The position numbers were made by a program, and so were the translations under genes. From assembly GCF_014274685.1 (NCBI RefSeq), contig NZ_CP060393.1, positions 927,501 through 991,500 of the forward strand: a DNA stretch of 64,000 nt, in the 5' to 3' direction. The notes under the pieces are model-generated. The model saw only the letters and a program-made list of their open reading frames with translations. It ran no database searches and had not been told where the DNA came from. Source of the DNA: Edaphobacter sp. 4G125. Its GTDB lineage: Bacteria; Acidobacteriota; Terriglobia; Terriglobales; Acidobacteriaceae. Below are positions 1-9,589 of the stretch, one piece after another (position 1 is the stretch's first letter; the number at the start of each line of letters is the position of its first letter).

Positions 1-2374
<2,374 letters not shown>

Positions 2375-2502
2375 AGAATTTACTCTGCGCAGTGAGTATC
2401 ATTCGCGCTAGAGATTCTCAACACAAGCCATGTAGTTATAACTAGCTTGAACACTCAATCTATTCAGTTGTGAAGTATCGCGCGAGCGACATTTCGACAA
2501 TT

Positions 2503-2620
<118 letters not shown>

Positions 2621-2628
2621 TAATTTTG

Positions 2629-2654
2629 AAAACCCCATCTTCGGATGGGGTTTT
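2629..2654 (+). terminator. rho-independent terminator of the rrn operon
   Basis: An 11-bp perfect stem (AAAACCCCATC with GATGGGGTTTT) closed by a UUCG tetraloop begins 8 nt after the 5S 3' end. The T tract is part of the stem's 3' arm and continues as TTTTCTGTTTT. Confidence 0.93.
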
Positions 2655-2734
2655 CTGTTTTGAGCTATAGGTCTTTTCCTCGGATAAAGGAATAGATGTT
2701 GCGGTGTAGTGTGAGAGCGTGACTCTTTGGACCA

Positions 2735-3148
2735 TTACGCTTTATCTCCAGGATTCTTGCCGGATGCAGTCTCGCCCGGATAGTTGAAGAAGAGCTGATT
2801 GCCGTCGGGGTCATCGACCACCAGGAGCTGGTAACCCCATGAACCTTCCTTGACCGGGACGCCTCTTGCCTCGAACTCCGCACGAAACGCGTCCAACGCG
2901 GCGATCTGGGCCGCGTGTGTGTTCTGCTCGACGTTCATGGAGATGAACATCAATCCCTTGCCGACCTTCTCCGGCCACTGGTCGGACAGGATAAGCACGC
3001 ACCCCTGCCGCTCTACCTGAGCGACACGCACTCTGCCGTCCTCCTCGTAGCGCCAAGGGCTGGTGAAGCCGAGCTGACTCATGTAAAAGCGGAGCGACGC
3101 CTCAATGTTCGTTACGTGTAGGACGGGCCGCGCGAACCAATCTGTCAT
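2735..3148 (-). CDS. VOC-family (glyoxalase/bleomycin-resistance-like) protein
   Basis: 137 aa, a single vicinal-oxygen-chelate (beta-alpha-beta-beta-beta) unit pair as in small glyoxalase or bleomycin-resistance proteins. Visible family features are the N-terminal PVLHVTNIEASLRFY strand-helix, the central LFISMNVE-type strand (here GLMFISMNV) and the C-terminal DDPDGNQLFFNYPG loop that ends most VOC domains. The ATG at 3148 has GGGGAG about 9 nt upstream. Members bind and sequester drugs or carry out metal-dependent isomerase or dioxygenase reactions. The substrate cannot be read from sequence. It is a lone minus-strand gene between the rrn terminator and a DUF899 gene that is also on the minus strand but separated by about 50 nt, so the two may be cotranscribed. 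Confidence 0.85.
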   Translation of the reverse strand: MTDWFARPVLHVTNIEASLRFYMSQLGFTSPWRYEEDGRVRVAQVERQGCVLILSDQWPEKVGKGLMFISMNVEQNTHAAQIAALDAFRAEFEARGVPVKEGSWGYQLLVVDDPDGNQLFFNYPGETASGKNPGDKA

Positions 3149-3201
3149 ATGCTAGCTCTCCCCGAAGTGGCATGTTGTGTGAGTATGCCGGCTTATTTGA
3201 T

Positions 3202-3912
3202 CTATATAGGTTGCGCGTATTCGAGTTTGGGATACCAGTCTTTCCCTCGTCCTTCCGGGGTGAGATCAAGAATCCCCCAGAGTGGATCGGGGTCTGGAGC
3301 CCCGCGACCGTCCTGGCCGGGATCGGCCATTTCATTGCTCATCTCCCCAGCCCAGAAGTGGTAGATAGAGCCGTCACGGCGAGTAAAGACATTCAACGCA
3401 GGCACATCGCCATCTTCTGCATTTACGTATGTGCGGGTGTAATCTCCTTTTGTATCGGAGTAGAGAGGAAGGTTTCGCCAACCGCGGTCTTTCTTGAAAT
3501 CGAGAAAGCGTGCGATGGGTGAACGGGCAGTGACAGCGAGAGCGACCCGTTCTCGAAGATTTCTTGCGGTGCCGTCCCATGAGGTGAGCATCGCGGTGCA
3601 CATCGGGCATGCGTGCTGGCGTTGCGGGCCAAACATCATGCTGTAAATGACAAGAGTCTGTTTCTCTCCAAAGAGATCAGAGAGACGGACGGCACCGTGT
3701 TCACTCTCAAAGGTGTAGTCTTCAGGAATCTTTCCGCCGAGCGGTAGGGAACGCCTCATCTCAGCGACACGCTCGATGTGGCGGCGTAGTTCGATCTCTT
3801 CGGTGAGCAGTGCATTTCGAGCCTGACGATATTGGCTGGTTTCGTTGGGGAAGTGTGATTTATTCTTTGCCGCAAGTTCTGTTGCAGGAGTCAGAGAGAC
3901 ATGACTGGCCAT
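3202..3912 (-). CDS. DUF899 thioredoxin-fold protein
   Basis: 236 aa, matching the DUF899 family of thioredoxin-like proteins. It has an N-terminal helix rich in charged residues, then a peroxiredoxin-like LVIYSMMFGP strand and a C-x2-C pair (Cys102, Cys105 in HACPMCTAML), followed by a conserved segment with W-x-N-LPLYSD-x-K-x-DY and a C-terminal DPDPLWGILDLTPEGRG stretch. The ATG at 3912 is supported by AAAGGAG 7 nt upstream. Proteins of this family are annotated as redox proteins of unknown role. The CxxC suggests thiol-disulfide activity, but the reaction is not known. It lies upstream of the VOC gene on the same strand. Confidence 0.88.
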   Translation of the reverse strand: MASHVSLTPATELAAKNKSHFPNETSQYRQARNALLTEEIELRRHIERVAEMRRSLPLGGKIPEDYTFESEHGAVRLSDLFGEKQTLVIYSMMFGPQRQHACPMCTAMLTSWDGTARNLRERVALAVTARSPIARFLDFKKDRGWRNLPLYSDTKGDYTRTYVNAEDGDVPALNVFTRRDGSIYHFWAGEMSNEMADPGQDGRGAPDPDPLWGILDLTPEGRGKDWYPKLEYAQPI

Positions 3913-4015
3913 TCTATTTCTCCTTTGAGGTGCTCTTTTGAGGAGTCTGAGTAAGGATATGGAAAGTGTGTGACCTTGTCTGTCTAGTTCGTCACAGAAT
4001 GTTTTGTTGTAGCTT

Positions 4016-4393
4016 TTACTTAAGAGTCTCCCAACTGCGCAAGGGATGTTCGTAGATCTTCATGTCAATGCGTCGACCGCGAAACTTCACGCCTTCGATC
4101 TCAAGCCGAAGGCGTTGTTCTGCAGCGGCTTCTCCGCGAAGTTTAATTTCGCCTCCAGCGCCGACGATGCGTTGCCAGGGGAGGCCTTGGAGTGGAGCAT
4201 TGCGCAGTAAGCGGGCGACGGCTCGATGATAAAGCGGATAGCCAGCTGCAGCGGCGATCTTGCCGTAGGTAGAGACCTTTCCTTTAGGGACTGAACGGAT
4301 GATGCGGCGAAAGGCTGTGTCACGCTGCTCATTTTTTCGCAAGCTGTCCTTGAGGATTCTTCGCTTCAGATTCTGAGGGACGGCAGGGCGCAT
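4016..4393 (-). CDS. alkyltransferase-like (ATL) DNA-binding protein, Cys-less MGMT family
   Basis: 125 aa. The protein has the winged-helix DNA-binding domain of O6-methylguanine-DNA methyltransferases: RIIRSVPKGKVSTYGKIAAA, then the arginine-finger helix (H56-R-A-V-A-R) and PWQRIVG at 72-78. The reactive cysteine of true MGMTs (PCHR) is replaced by Trp73. This is the hallmark of ATL proteins (E. coli YbaZ, yeast Atl1), which bind and flag O6-alkylguanine for nucleotide excision repair instead of transferring the alkyl group. The N-terminal 25 residues are basic and not conserved. The ribosome-binding site is weak. A methyltransferase activity is therefore not expected. Confidence 0.88.
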   Translation of the reverse strand: MRPAVPQNLKRRILKDSLRKNEQRDTAFRRIIRSVPKGKVSTYGKIAAAAGYPLYHRAVARLLRNAPLQGLPWQRIVGAGGEIKLRGEAAAEQRLRLEIEGVKFRGRRIDMKIYEHPLRSWETLK

Positions 4394-4493
4394 GGTGAGA
4401 ATGTATCAAGTATTCAGGCTGAATCGACCTATAGGCGAAGATGAACTTTGTTTTTCCAATGATTTTGAGATATGGCATGGGCAAACCGCAGGC

Positions 4494-4526
4494 CCTTCGA
4501 CTTCGCTGCGCTCCGCTCAGGATGAC
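4494..4526. repeat. dispersed intergenic repeat, copy 1
   Basis: AGGCCCTTCGACTTCGCTGC then GCTCCGCTCAGGATGACAC. The same sequence family recurs near 9334-9385 and 11183-11255 in this window, always between genes. It has partial dyad symmetry. Such short repeats are frequent between genes in acidobacterial genomes. It sits in the 217-base gap 4394-4610, where no gene is seen. Confidence 0.6.
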
Positions 4527-4613
4527 ACTCTCTTGGAAAGATCAATTACTTGCGCTCTATATCTCGATCCGGCATGGAGACATGTGTCGGTAGAATGCCT
4601 GTAAGGAGCGATG

Positions 4614-5015
4614 ATGCAGTTATTGCTGGCGGTAGGTGTTCCTGAGGCATGCATGGTGGGAACCTTTCATTCTCATGGCTGGATCGCGCTTGCGATTACA
4701 GTTGTCGGGTTGATGGGGGCGATCTATTCGTTGGCGATGGGGTTCCGGTGGCTTCGCGAAGAGTCTGATTCAAAGAGACAGAAGAGAGAGCTACCAGACC
4801 GGCGGACAGCGAAGGGCTGGCTTCTTGGTTTGTGGGTTTTGCTTCCTCCTGCATGGCTCTATGTTGAATCTATCTTTCTTTATCGACATTACGGTAAGGC
4901 GGAATGCTTTGATCAGTTTCGGTATGCGCAGGAGCTGGTCTCAAAAGGGTGGATCGTTCTGGTTGCTGTTCTCGGTTTTCTTTATTTCGGCAGAGAGATT
5001 CTGCGCAAAGAATAA
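4614..5015 (+). CDS. small predicted membrane protein, unknown function
   Basis: 133 aa from the ATG at 4614. An ATG three bases earlier (4611) is also in frame, but AAGGAG at 4603-4608 gives it a spacing of only 2 nt against 5 nt for 4614. Three hydrophobic helices are visible: roughly residues 18-45, 70-90 and 110-130, separated by a charged loop rich in Arg/Lys/Glu. I recognise no family. It stands alone, with minus-strand genes on both sides. Confidence 0.6.
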   Translation: MQLLLAVGVPEACMVGTFHSHGWIALAITVVGLMGAIYSLAMGFRWLREESDSKRQKRELPDRRTAKGWLLGLWVLLPPAWLYVESIFLYRHYGKAECFDQFRYAQELVSKGWIVLVAVLGFLYFGREILRKE

Positions 5016-5097
5016 GCAGTGTTCTTCGAATGTTCCCACCTCATGTCGCTTCGCCCCATGAAGGGGTATCCAGGACCCGGCCAGGAGAAATTTCTCC

Positions 5098-5625
5098 TCA
5101 CTCGTTAATTCCTGAAGGTTCTGGCAGTGATTTTGTTTCGGCTGAGTTGGGAAGCCGAGGAAGTTCATCTTGATACTCCACGGATGAGTTGAAGGGAATC
5201 GGTTGACGAGGAAGCACTGTGTAGGCGTTGGTCCATGCGAGGTGAAGGCCATCGTCGGTGGTCGAGACTTCGCGGACAATCTCTTCCTGCTTCGGTTTCG
5301 GCGCAAGGCGCGTGATGTTGATCGAGGCAAGCTGTAGTCCGTAGAGAAGAGCCTTTGCCTTCTTCTCATCGAGCACTCCTACGGCCAGTGCGTTGACAAC
5401 GGCAGAGATTGCAACCTGAACTGATTCGGCGTCTTCAAGCGCATGGAGCTTGATATCGAAGACAGGCATCATGCTTCTTTCGGTGGTTTTAGTGAAGCGG
5501 TAATTTTTGTGGCGTGCGTGGAGGCGATCATGGAAGAAGCAGTAGTTGCTGCCTTCCATCTGAGGAGACTGGCACTGTGTTCCGTTCGTTTTCAAATGAC
5601 GGCATAGCAGTACTTTCACTTTCAT
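5098..5625 (-). CDS. conserved hypothetical protein with N-terminal Cys/His cluster
   Basis: 175 aa. The first 40 residues hold a putative zinc site: C8-R-H10, C18, C28 and H32 in a C-x-H...C...YCFFHDR pattern. It resembles short N-terminal motifs seen in many unannotated acidobacterial proteins (recognition from memory, no search run). The middle (about residues 65-105) is a helical segment, and the C-terminal 60 residues are Pro-rich and probably disordered. The ATG at 5625 has AAGGAG 6 nt upstream. The upstream DNA carries a striking repeat array (see 5712-5750). Function unknown. Confidence 0.7.
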   Translation of the reverse strand: MKVKVLLCRHLKTNGTQCQSPQMEGSNYCFFHDRLHARHKNYRFTKTTERSMMPVFDIKLHALEDAESVQVAISAVVNALAVGVLDEKKAKALLYGLQLASINITRLAPKPKQEEIVREVSTTDDGLHLAWTNAYTVLPRQPIPFNSSVEYQDELPRLPNSAETKSLPEPSGINE

Positions 5626-5643
5626 GGCATACTCCTTTGATCG

Positions 5644-5655
5644 AGGGGGCCCCCT
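5644..5655. repeat. 12-bp perfect palindrome AGGGGGCCCCCT
   Basis: It lies between the start of the 175-aa minus-strand gene and the AT-rich repeat array. In the mRNA leader of that gene it would form a very GC-rich self-complementary element just before the ribosome-binding site. No function is assigned. Confidence 0.5.
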
Positions 5656-5711
5656 GGGTCTTGATTCAGCAAGTTATTTCGTTACAATGATTTGCGTGGT
5701 TTTGGCCGCGT

Positions 5712-5750
5712 AAAATATTGAAAATAGGCTATTTGAATGCCAAAATATTG
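5712..5750. promoter_or_regulatory. candidate operator/promoter array upstream of the 175-aa gene
   Basis: Two copies of AAAATATTG (5712-5720 and 5742-5750) stand exactly 30 bp apart. They flank a perfect inverted repeat AAATAG-G-CTATTT (5722-5734). The block is markedly more AT-rich than its surroundings and lies 90-130 nt upstream of the minus-strand start at 5625. This organisation suggests a regulator-binding region, but the regulator is unknown. Confidence 0.45.
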
Positions 5751-5762
5751 ATTCTAAAAGGG

Positions 5763-5793
5763 AAAACCCCAGCCTCTTCCGGGCTGGGGTTTT
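5763..5793. terminator. rho-independent terminator (probably bidirectional)
   Basis: A 12-bp perfect stem (AAAACCCCAGCC with GGCTGGGGTTTT) and a 7-nt loop, followed by T-rich sequence in the plus direction and TTTTCCCTTTT in the minus direction. It would stop minus-strand transcription from the 429-aa gene ending at 6034 before it enters the 175-aa gene. The rest of 5794-6033 contains no gene. Confidence 0.8.
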
Positions 5794-6033
5794 TCATTTT
5801 TTGATTCAATTCCAGTATATGGGAGGAGAGGGTATGATTCTGCAATTTTAAGTTGGTTTATGTCATTGATATTGAGTGGTTTATGAAAATGGAGGGCTTG
5901 ACAAGCGTTTTGTGAGGGACAGCGGTTGGGATGATAGAGAGGAGGGCGTGGGGCATCCTATTCAACATTTCCTCAACGACTAAAACCGCTCCCCCTTATG
6001 CCGCGCATGGATCGGGCACCTGCAATTGTTTGG

Positions 6034-7323
6034 TTAAGGATTCAGCGTGTCGTTCTGCGCAAAGCCCTTCTCCAGCTCGCGTCGCACTTCAGGAGTGTCT
6101 TTCCGCACACCGCATCGCCCGAAGCTGAGTGGCGAGTCCTTGGTTACGAGTTGAGTCCTATCGTCATTCCCGATGGCAAACACGATGTATCGTCTTCCGG
6201 GAACCATGTGTTCGGCTTCGCTGGACGGCAAGTCATCTATTTCCCAATAAAGATCGTTGGTACTTACGATCGTGCCAGGCAGCCAGGGAGCAGGCTCCTT
6301 GAGTGAATTAACAACCCTTACCGTTGCGGCCTTGCGATACTTGCGATCATCCTCCTGATTCTTAACGATCTTCGTCGAAAGCGCCTCGACGGACAGAACA
6401 TAGCGGGCGTCCCGCGCCTGCGCCCAGACAGGAATTTTGCTGCAGGGTATGGGCTTTGGCTCAGAGTATTCGGACAATGGGCGTTCTTTTGGAAACGGAA
6501 CAGTGGGACCGGATTCGTATTCGCTGTCATAGAGGTGCCATTCTTCGGCCGCAGGCAGCAAATCTACAATCCGTGCACAAGGATGAAACCGGGTAAAGCA
6601 GGAAAAGTCATACGAGGTCAAACGCTCGATCTCGGCAGGTGGGGTACGGGTGGAATAGTAGACAGAAACTATCTGGCAGAGGACCTTGCAGCCACCAGGC
6701 CTACCTACTTTGTAGTATGGATGTCCGGCGAGACTCTCATCGCCGCCCATAAATAAAAACCAATTCTCTAGTGTCCGATGAAGCCGCTGGTAACTCCCAG
6801 CGCCAACGGAGAGGGTCCAGTCAAAGTCGTCGAAGGTGAGAATCGTGTCGGCATTGGTAACCCTTTTCATCCTCTTTCTTGGAACGCTAACGGCCATCGC
6901 AGTGCTTTCCCTCCAGATGGTCCCGTCGCGAACAGTAAAGGAGGCATGAAACACTGAGACGCGTCCACCAAACCATTGATAAAGATTCAACCGGTCGTGT
7001 CTGAGAAGCCAAATCAGCCACGCATGCGAAACATGGCGGCTATAAGAGGCGATGCTGGCTAGCTCGATCTCATACTTGCAGCTTGCCGCCGTGCAGCTTC
7101 CGTCGTAATAACCCCACGCTCCCCAGCGATGCATCAACCGCTGTGCGTCGGCCCAGGTGCTCTGGTAGAGGCGGATCTGGTGCATGTCCGCCAACAACCG
7201 CTCGGCACGCCAACGTAACATTCGTTGTTGAATTTGTACCGCTAGAAAGGTCAGAAGCACAAAGGCGAGAAATAACCCACCCACCAAGCAGACAATGCGT
7301 ACAGCCCACTTTCCAAGGGTCAT
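6034..7323 (-). CDS. hypothetical membrane-anchored protein
   Basis: 429 aa. One N-terminal membrane helix (about residues 8-32, WAVRIVCLVGG...LLTFLAV) precedes a large, Cys-containing domain. Cysteines cluster at SCTAASC, GCKVLC and SCFTRFHPC, which suggests disulfides in an extracytoplasmic domain (N-in topology expected). No catalytic motif or known family is recognised. The ATG at 7323 lacks a clear Shine-Dalgarno sequence. It is followed at some distance by the terminator at 5763-5793 and lies 60 bases downstream of the gamma-glutamyltransferase gene on the same strand, so the two could share a transcript. Confidence 0.7.
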   Translation of the reverse strand: MTLGKWAVRIVCLVGGLFLAFVLLTFLAVQIQQRMLRWRAERLLADMHQIRLYQSTWADAQRLMHRWGAWGYYDGSCTAASCKYEIELASIASYSRHVSHAWLIWLLRHDRLNLYQWFGGRVSVFHASFTVRDGTIWRESTAMAVSVPRKRMKRVTNADTILTFDDFDWTLSVGAGSYQRLHRTLENWFLFMGGDESLAGHPYYKVGRPGGCKVLCQIVSVYYSTRTPPAEIERLTSYDFSCFTRFHPCARIVDLLPAAEEWHLYDSEYESGPTVPFPKERPLSEYSEPKPIPCSKIPVWAQARDARYVLSVEALSTKIVKNQEDDRKYRKAATVRVVNSLKEPAPWLPGTIVSTNDLYWEIDDLPSSEAEHMVPGRRYIVFAIGNDDRTQLVTKDSPLSFGRCGVRKDTPEVRRELEKGFAQNDTLNP

Positions 7324-7383
7324 ATTTGGAGTTAGACACCGAGGGCGATGGAAATGATCCAGTGTTGGCCATCATTCCTGTGA

Positions 7384-9261
7384 CTAATATGTCAGCGCGA
7401 TAGCGTCGCAGCGCATCTCGGTGGCGGCTGCATAGACTCTCTGGTCTCCGCTGTGGCGGAGTTCGATGCACTCGTAGCGGCCATAGCCTCCGTCGGAGGG
7501 GCCGAGCGGATAACCAAGATCAGCAAGGGCCTTGCGCGTAGCTTCGGGGACTCCGGATTCAAGGTGCAGGATGCCTTTGGGGCCGAGACCTGCGGGATCT
7601 TCTCCCATCGATTGCGATGAGCCTTCGTGGTGCCAGCGCGGGCTGTCGCCTGCAGCAGTGATGTCGAGACCGTAGTCGACGCGATTGACGATGATCTGGG
7701 TTTGGCCTTGTGGCTGCATATCGCCACCCATCACTCCAAAAGACATCCACGGCTTTCCATCTTTGCAGGCGAAGCCGGGAATGATGGTCTGGAAGGGGCG
7801 CTTGCCGGGAGCGTAGAGATTGGGGTGTCCATCCTTGAGGGAGAAGAGCTGGCCGCGATCCTGGAACATAAAGCCGAGGCCGTCGGCGACGAGGCCGGAG
7901 CCCATACCGCGGAAGTTGGACTGGATCTGCGAAACCATCATGCCGTCGGAGTCGGCAGTGGTGAAGTAGGTGGTGTCGCCATGCGAAGGAGCCTGGCCGG
8001 GATAGATGGGCGTAAGGATTTGGCCGGGCTTGATGAGTTTCGCTCGCTCGGCGGCATACTGCTTGGAGTTGAGCCACTCGATCGGGATCTTCGTAAAGTG
8101 CGGATCGGCGTAGTAGCGTGCACGATCTTCATAGGCGAGTCGCTTGGCTTCGATCTGGGCGTGGAGTGAGGCGGTGGACTGGAAGCCCATTTGGCGCAGA
8201 TCAAAGTTCTCGAGAATGTTGAGCATCTGCAGGGTCGCCAGTCCCTGGGTGTTGGCGGGCATGGCGTAGACCTGAACGCCGCGATAGGTGGTGACGAGGG
8301 GATCGAGCCACTCGGCATGTTGCGCTGCGAGATCTTGTCTCGTCATCCAGCCGCCGATTCGTTTGAAGTACGCCTCGATGGTATCGGCGATAGGACCGTC
8401 GTAGAAGACGTCGCGTCCGCCTTGCGCAATGAGTTTATAAGTATGGGCGAGATCGGGATTGCGGAAGATCTCGCCTACTTCGGGAGCCTTGCCGTTGGGA
8501 GCCCAGGTGTGGAGTGCGTTGGCGGTCTCTTCAACGCCGGAGCCGGGACGAGTGAAGGCGGCAAGATTGCGCTTGATGTAGAAACCGATGCACTGAGGGA
8601 CGGGAACTCCAGTGTCGGCCATGTGGATAGCAGGCTCGAAAAGCTCGGCCCACTTGAGTTTTCCGTAACGTTGATGAAGCGTCCACCAGGCGTCGAGTGC
8701 ACCGGGAACAGAGACGGTGACAGCTCCAAGACGGGGTAGAGCGCCATTGACGGCGCGCGAGCGGGCGGTTTCGAGGGAGAGGCCTTTGGGAGAGCCGCCT
8801 GAGCCGGCAAGGGCCATGACTTTGGATTGTTTCGGGTCCCACAGGAGGACATAACAGTCGCCACCGAGGCCGGAGCTAACAGGCTCGAGGAAGCCGAGGC
8901 ATGCGTTGGCGGCGATGGCGGCATCGGCGGCGGAGCCTCCGCGCTTGAGGATGTCGATGGCAGCCATCGTGGCGAAGGGATGCGCTGTTCCTGCTGCTCC
9001 GTTGCATCCCATCACAGAAGAGCGGGTGGCGAAGCTGGCCCCAGAGACGCGGTCGCCGGTGTGGACATCGGGGCGGATGAAATGCTCGGCACCTTCAGGC
9101 TGGAACTTTGGAAGCTCGGCTTGTGGAGAGTCGCTGTTAACCTTTGCGGGGCGGTTGGAATTGGTGTTGTTCTTGTTGTCAGGAGCGCCTGATTTCTGTG
9201 CGATCGAGAGGGTTCCTGCGGCGGCGAGGGGCAGCGATGCGATGAAGGAGCGACGGCGCAC
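7384..9261 (-). CDS. Tat-exported gamma-glutamyltransferase-family Ntn hydrolase
   Basis: 625 aa from a GTG at 9261. This start is chosen because AAGGAG lies 7 nt upstream and the protein then opens directly with a twin-arginine signal (RRRSFIASLPLAAAGTL). The frame stays open to 9309, but only with a TTG and no ribosome-binding site. The body matches gamma-glutamyltranspeptidase: GGSAADAAIAANACLGFLEP, then the SSGLGGD loop, and the autoprocessing site where D-TTYF (Thr430) should be cleaved so that the Thr becomes the N-terminal nucleophile of the small subunit. Known members cleave gamma-glutamyl bonds of glutathione or acylate amides. Tyr replaces the usual His in TTH, so the substrate may differ. 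Expected location is the periplasm. Confidence 0.9.
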   Translation of the reverse strand: MRRRSFIASLPLAAAGTLSIAQKSGAPDNKNNTNSNRPAKVNSDSPQAELPKFQPEGAEHFIRPDVHTGDRVSGASFATRSSVMGCNGAAGTAHPFATMAAIDILKRGGSAADAAIAANACLGFLEPVSSGLGGDCYVLLWDPKQSKVMALAGSGGSPKGLSLETARSRAVNGALPRLGAVTVSVPGALDAWWTLHQRYGKLKWAELFEPAIHMADTGVPVPQCIGFYIKRNLAAFTRPGSGVEETANALHTWAPNGKAPEVGEIFRNPDLAHTYKLIAQGGRDVFYDGPIADTIEAYFKRIGGWMTRQDLAAQHAEWLDPLVTTYRGVQVYAMPANTQGLATLQMLNILENFDLRQMGFQSTASLHAQIEAKRLAYEDRARYYADPHFTKIPIEWLNSKQYAAERAKLIKPGQILTPIYPGQAPSHGDTTYFTTADSDGMMVSQIQSNFRGMGSGLVADGLGFMFQDRGQLFSLKDGHPNLYAPGKRPFQTIIPGFACKDGKPWMSFGVMGGDMQPQGQTQIIVNRVDYGLDITAAGDSPRWHHEGSSQSMGEDPAGLGPKGILHLESGVPEATRKALADLGYPLGPSDGGYGRYECIELRHSGDQRVYAAATEMRCDAIALTY

Positions 9262-9333
9262 GGGCTTTCTCCTTGAAGTGCGAAAGATGATGATCGCACA
9301 GTCTGGCAAACTTGTGCGTTTGGTAAGAGCTTT

Positions 9334-9490
9334 CAGGACAGGCTCTTCGATTTCATCCCTGCGTGATTTCGTTCAGGATGACAAGAGCATGGGTAGAGAA
9401 GCAGATTTCTCCACTCCGGCTCTGTGGGCCTTCGGTCGAAATGACACATTATCGGGGAGGGAGACGCAGATCCCTTCCAGGGCAGGCTCG
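9334..9490. repeat. dispersed intergenic repeat cluster, copy 2
   Basis: Fills most of the 328-base gap between the transferase start and the sulfatase stop. It contains AGGACAGGCTCTTCGATTTC and TTCGTTCAGGATGACAAG, which match copies at 11183-11255 and 4494-4526. A second module follows around 9400-9448 (AAGCAGATTTCTCCACTCCG, later CGGTCGAAATGACAC) and a degenerate one at about 9469-9490. No gene is seen here. Confidence 0.6.
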
Positions 9491-9589
9491 CTCTGACTCG
9501 CGAATATCCACTCATGTCGCGATAGAACCGCTCCATGAATGGGGCACCTGGCGATCATCCGTAGAGTCTGGGTTCGATGCGAATGCGAG

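Noticed and set aside
4392-4604. 70-codon plus-strand frame between the ATL gene and the small membrane protein
   Set aside because: It runs through a dispersed repeat and has no ribosome-binding site or family.
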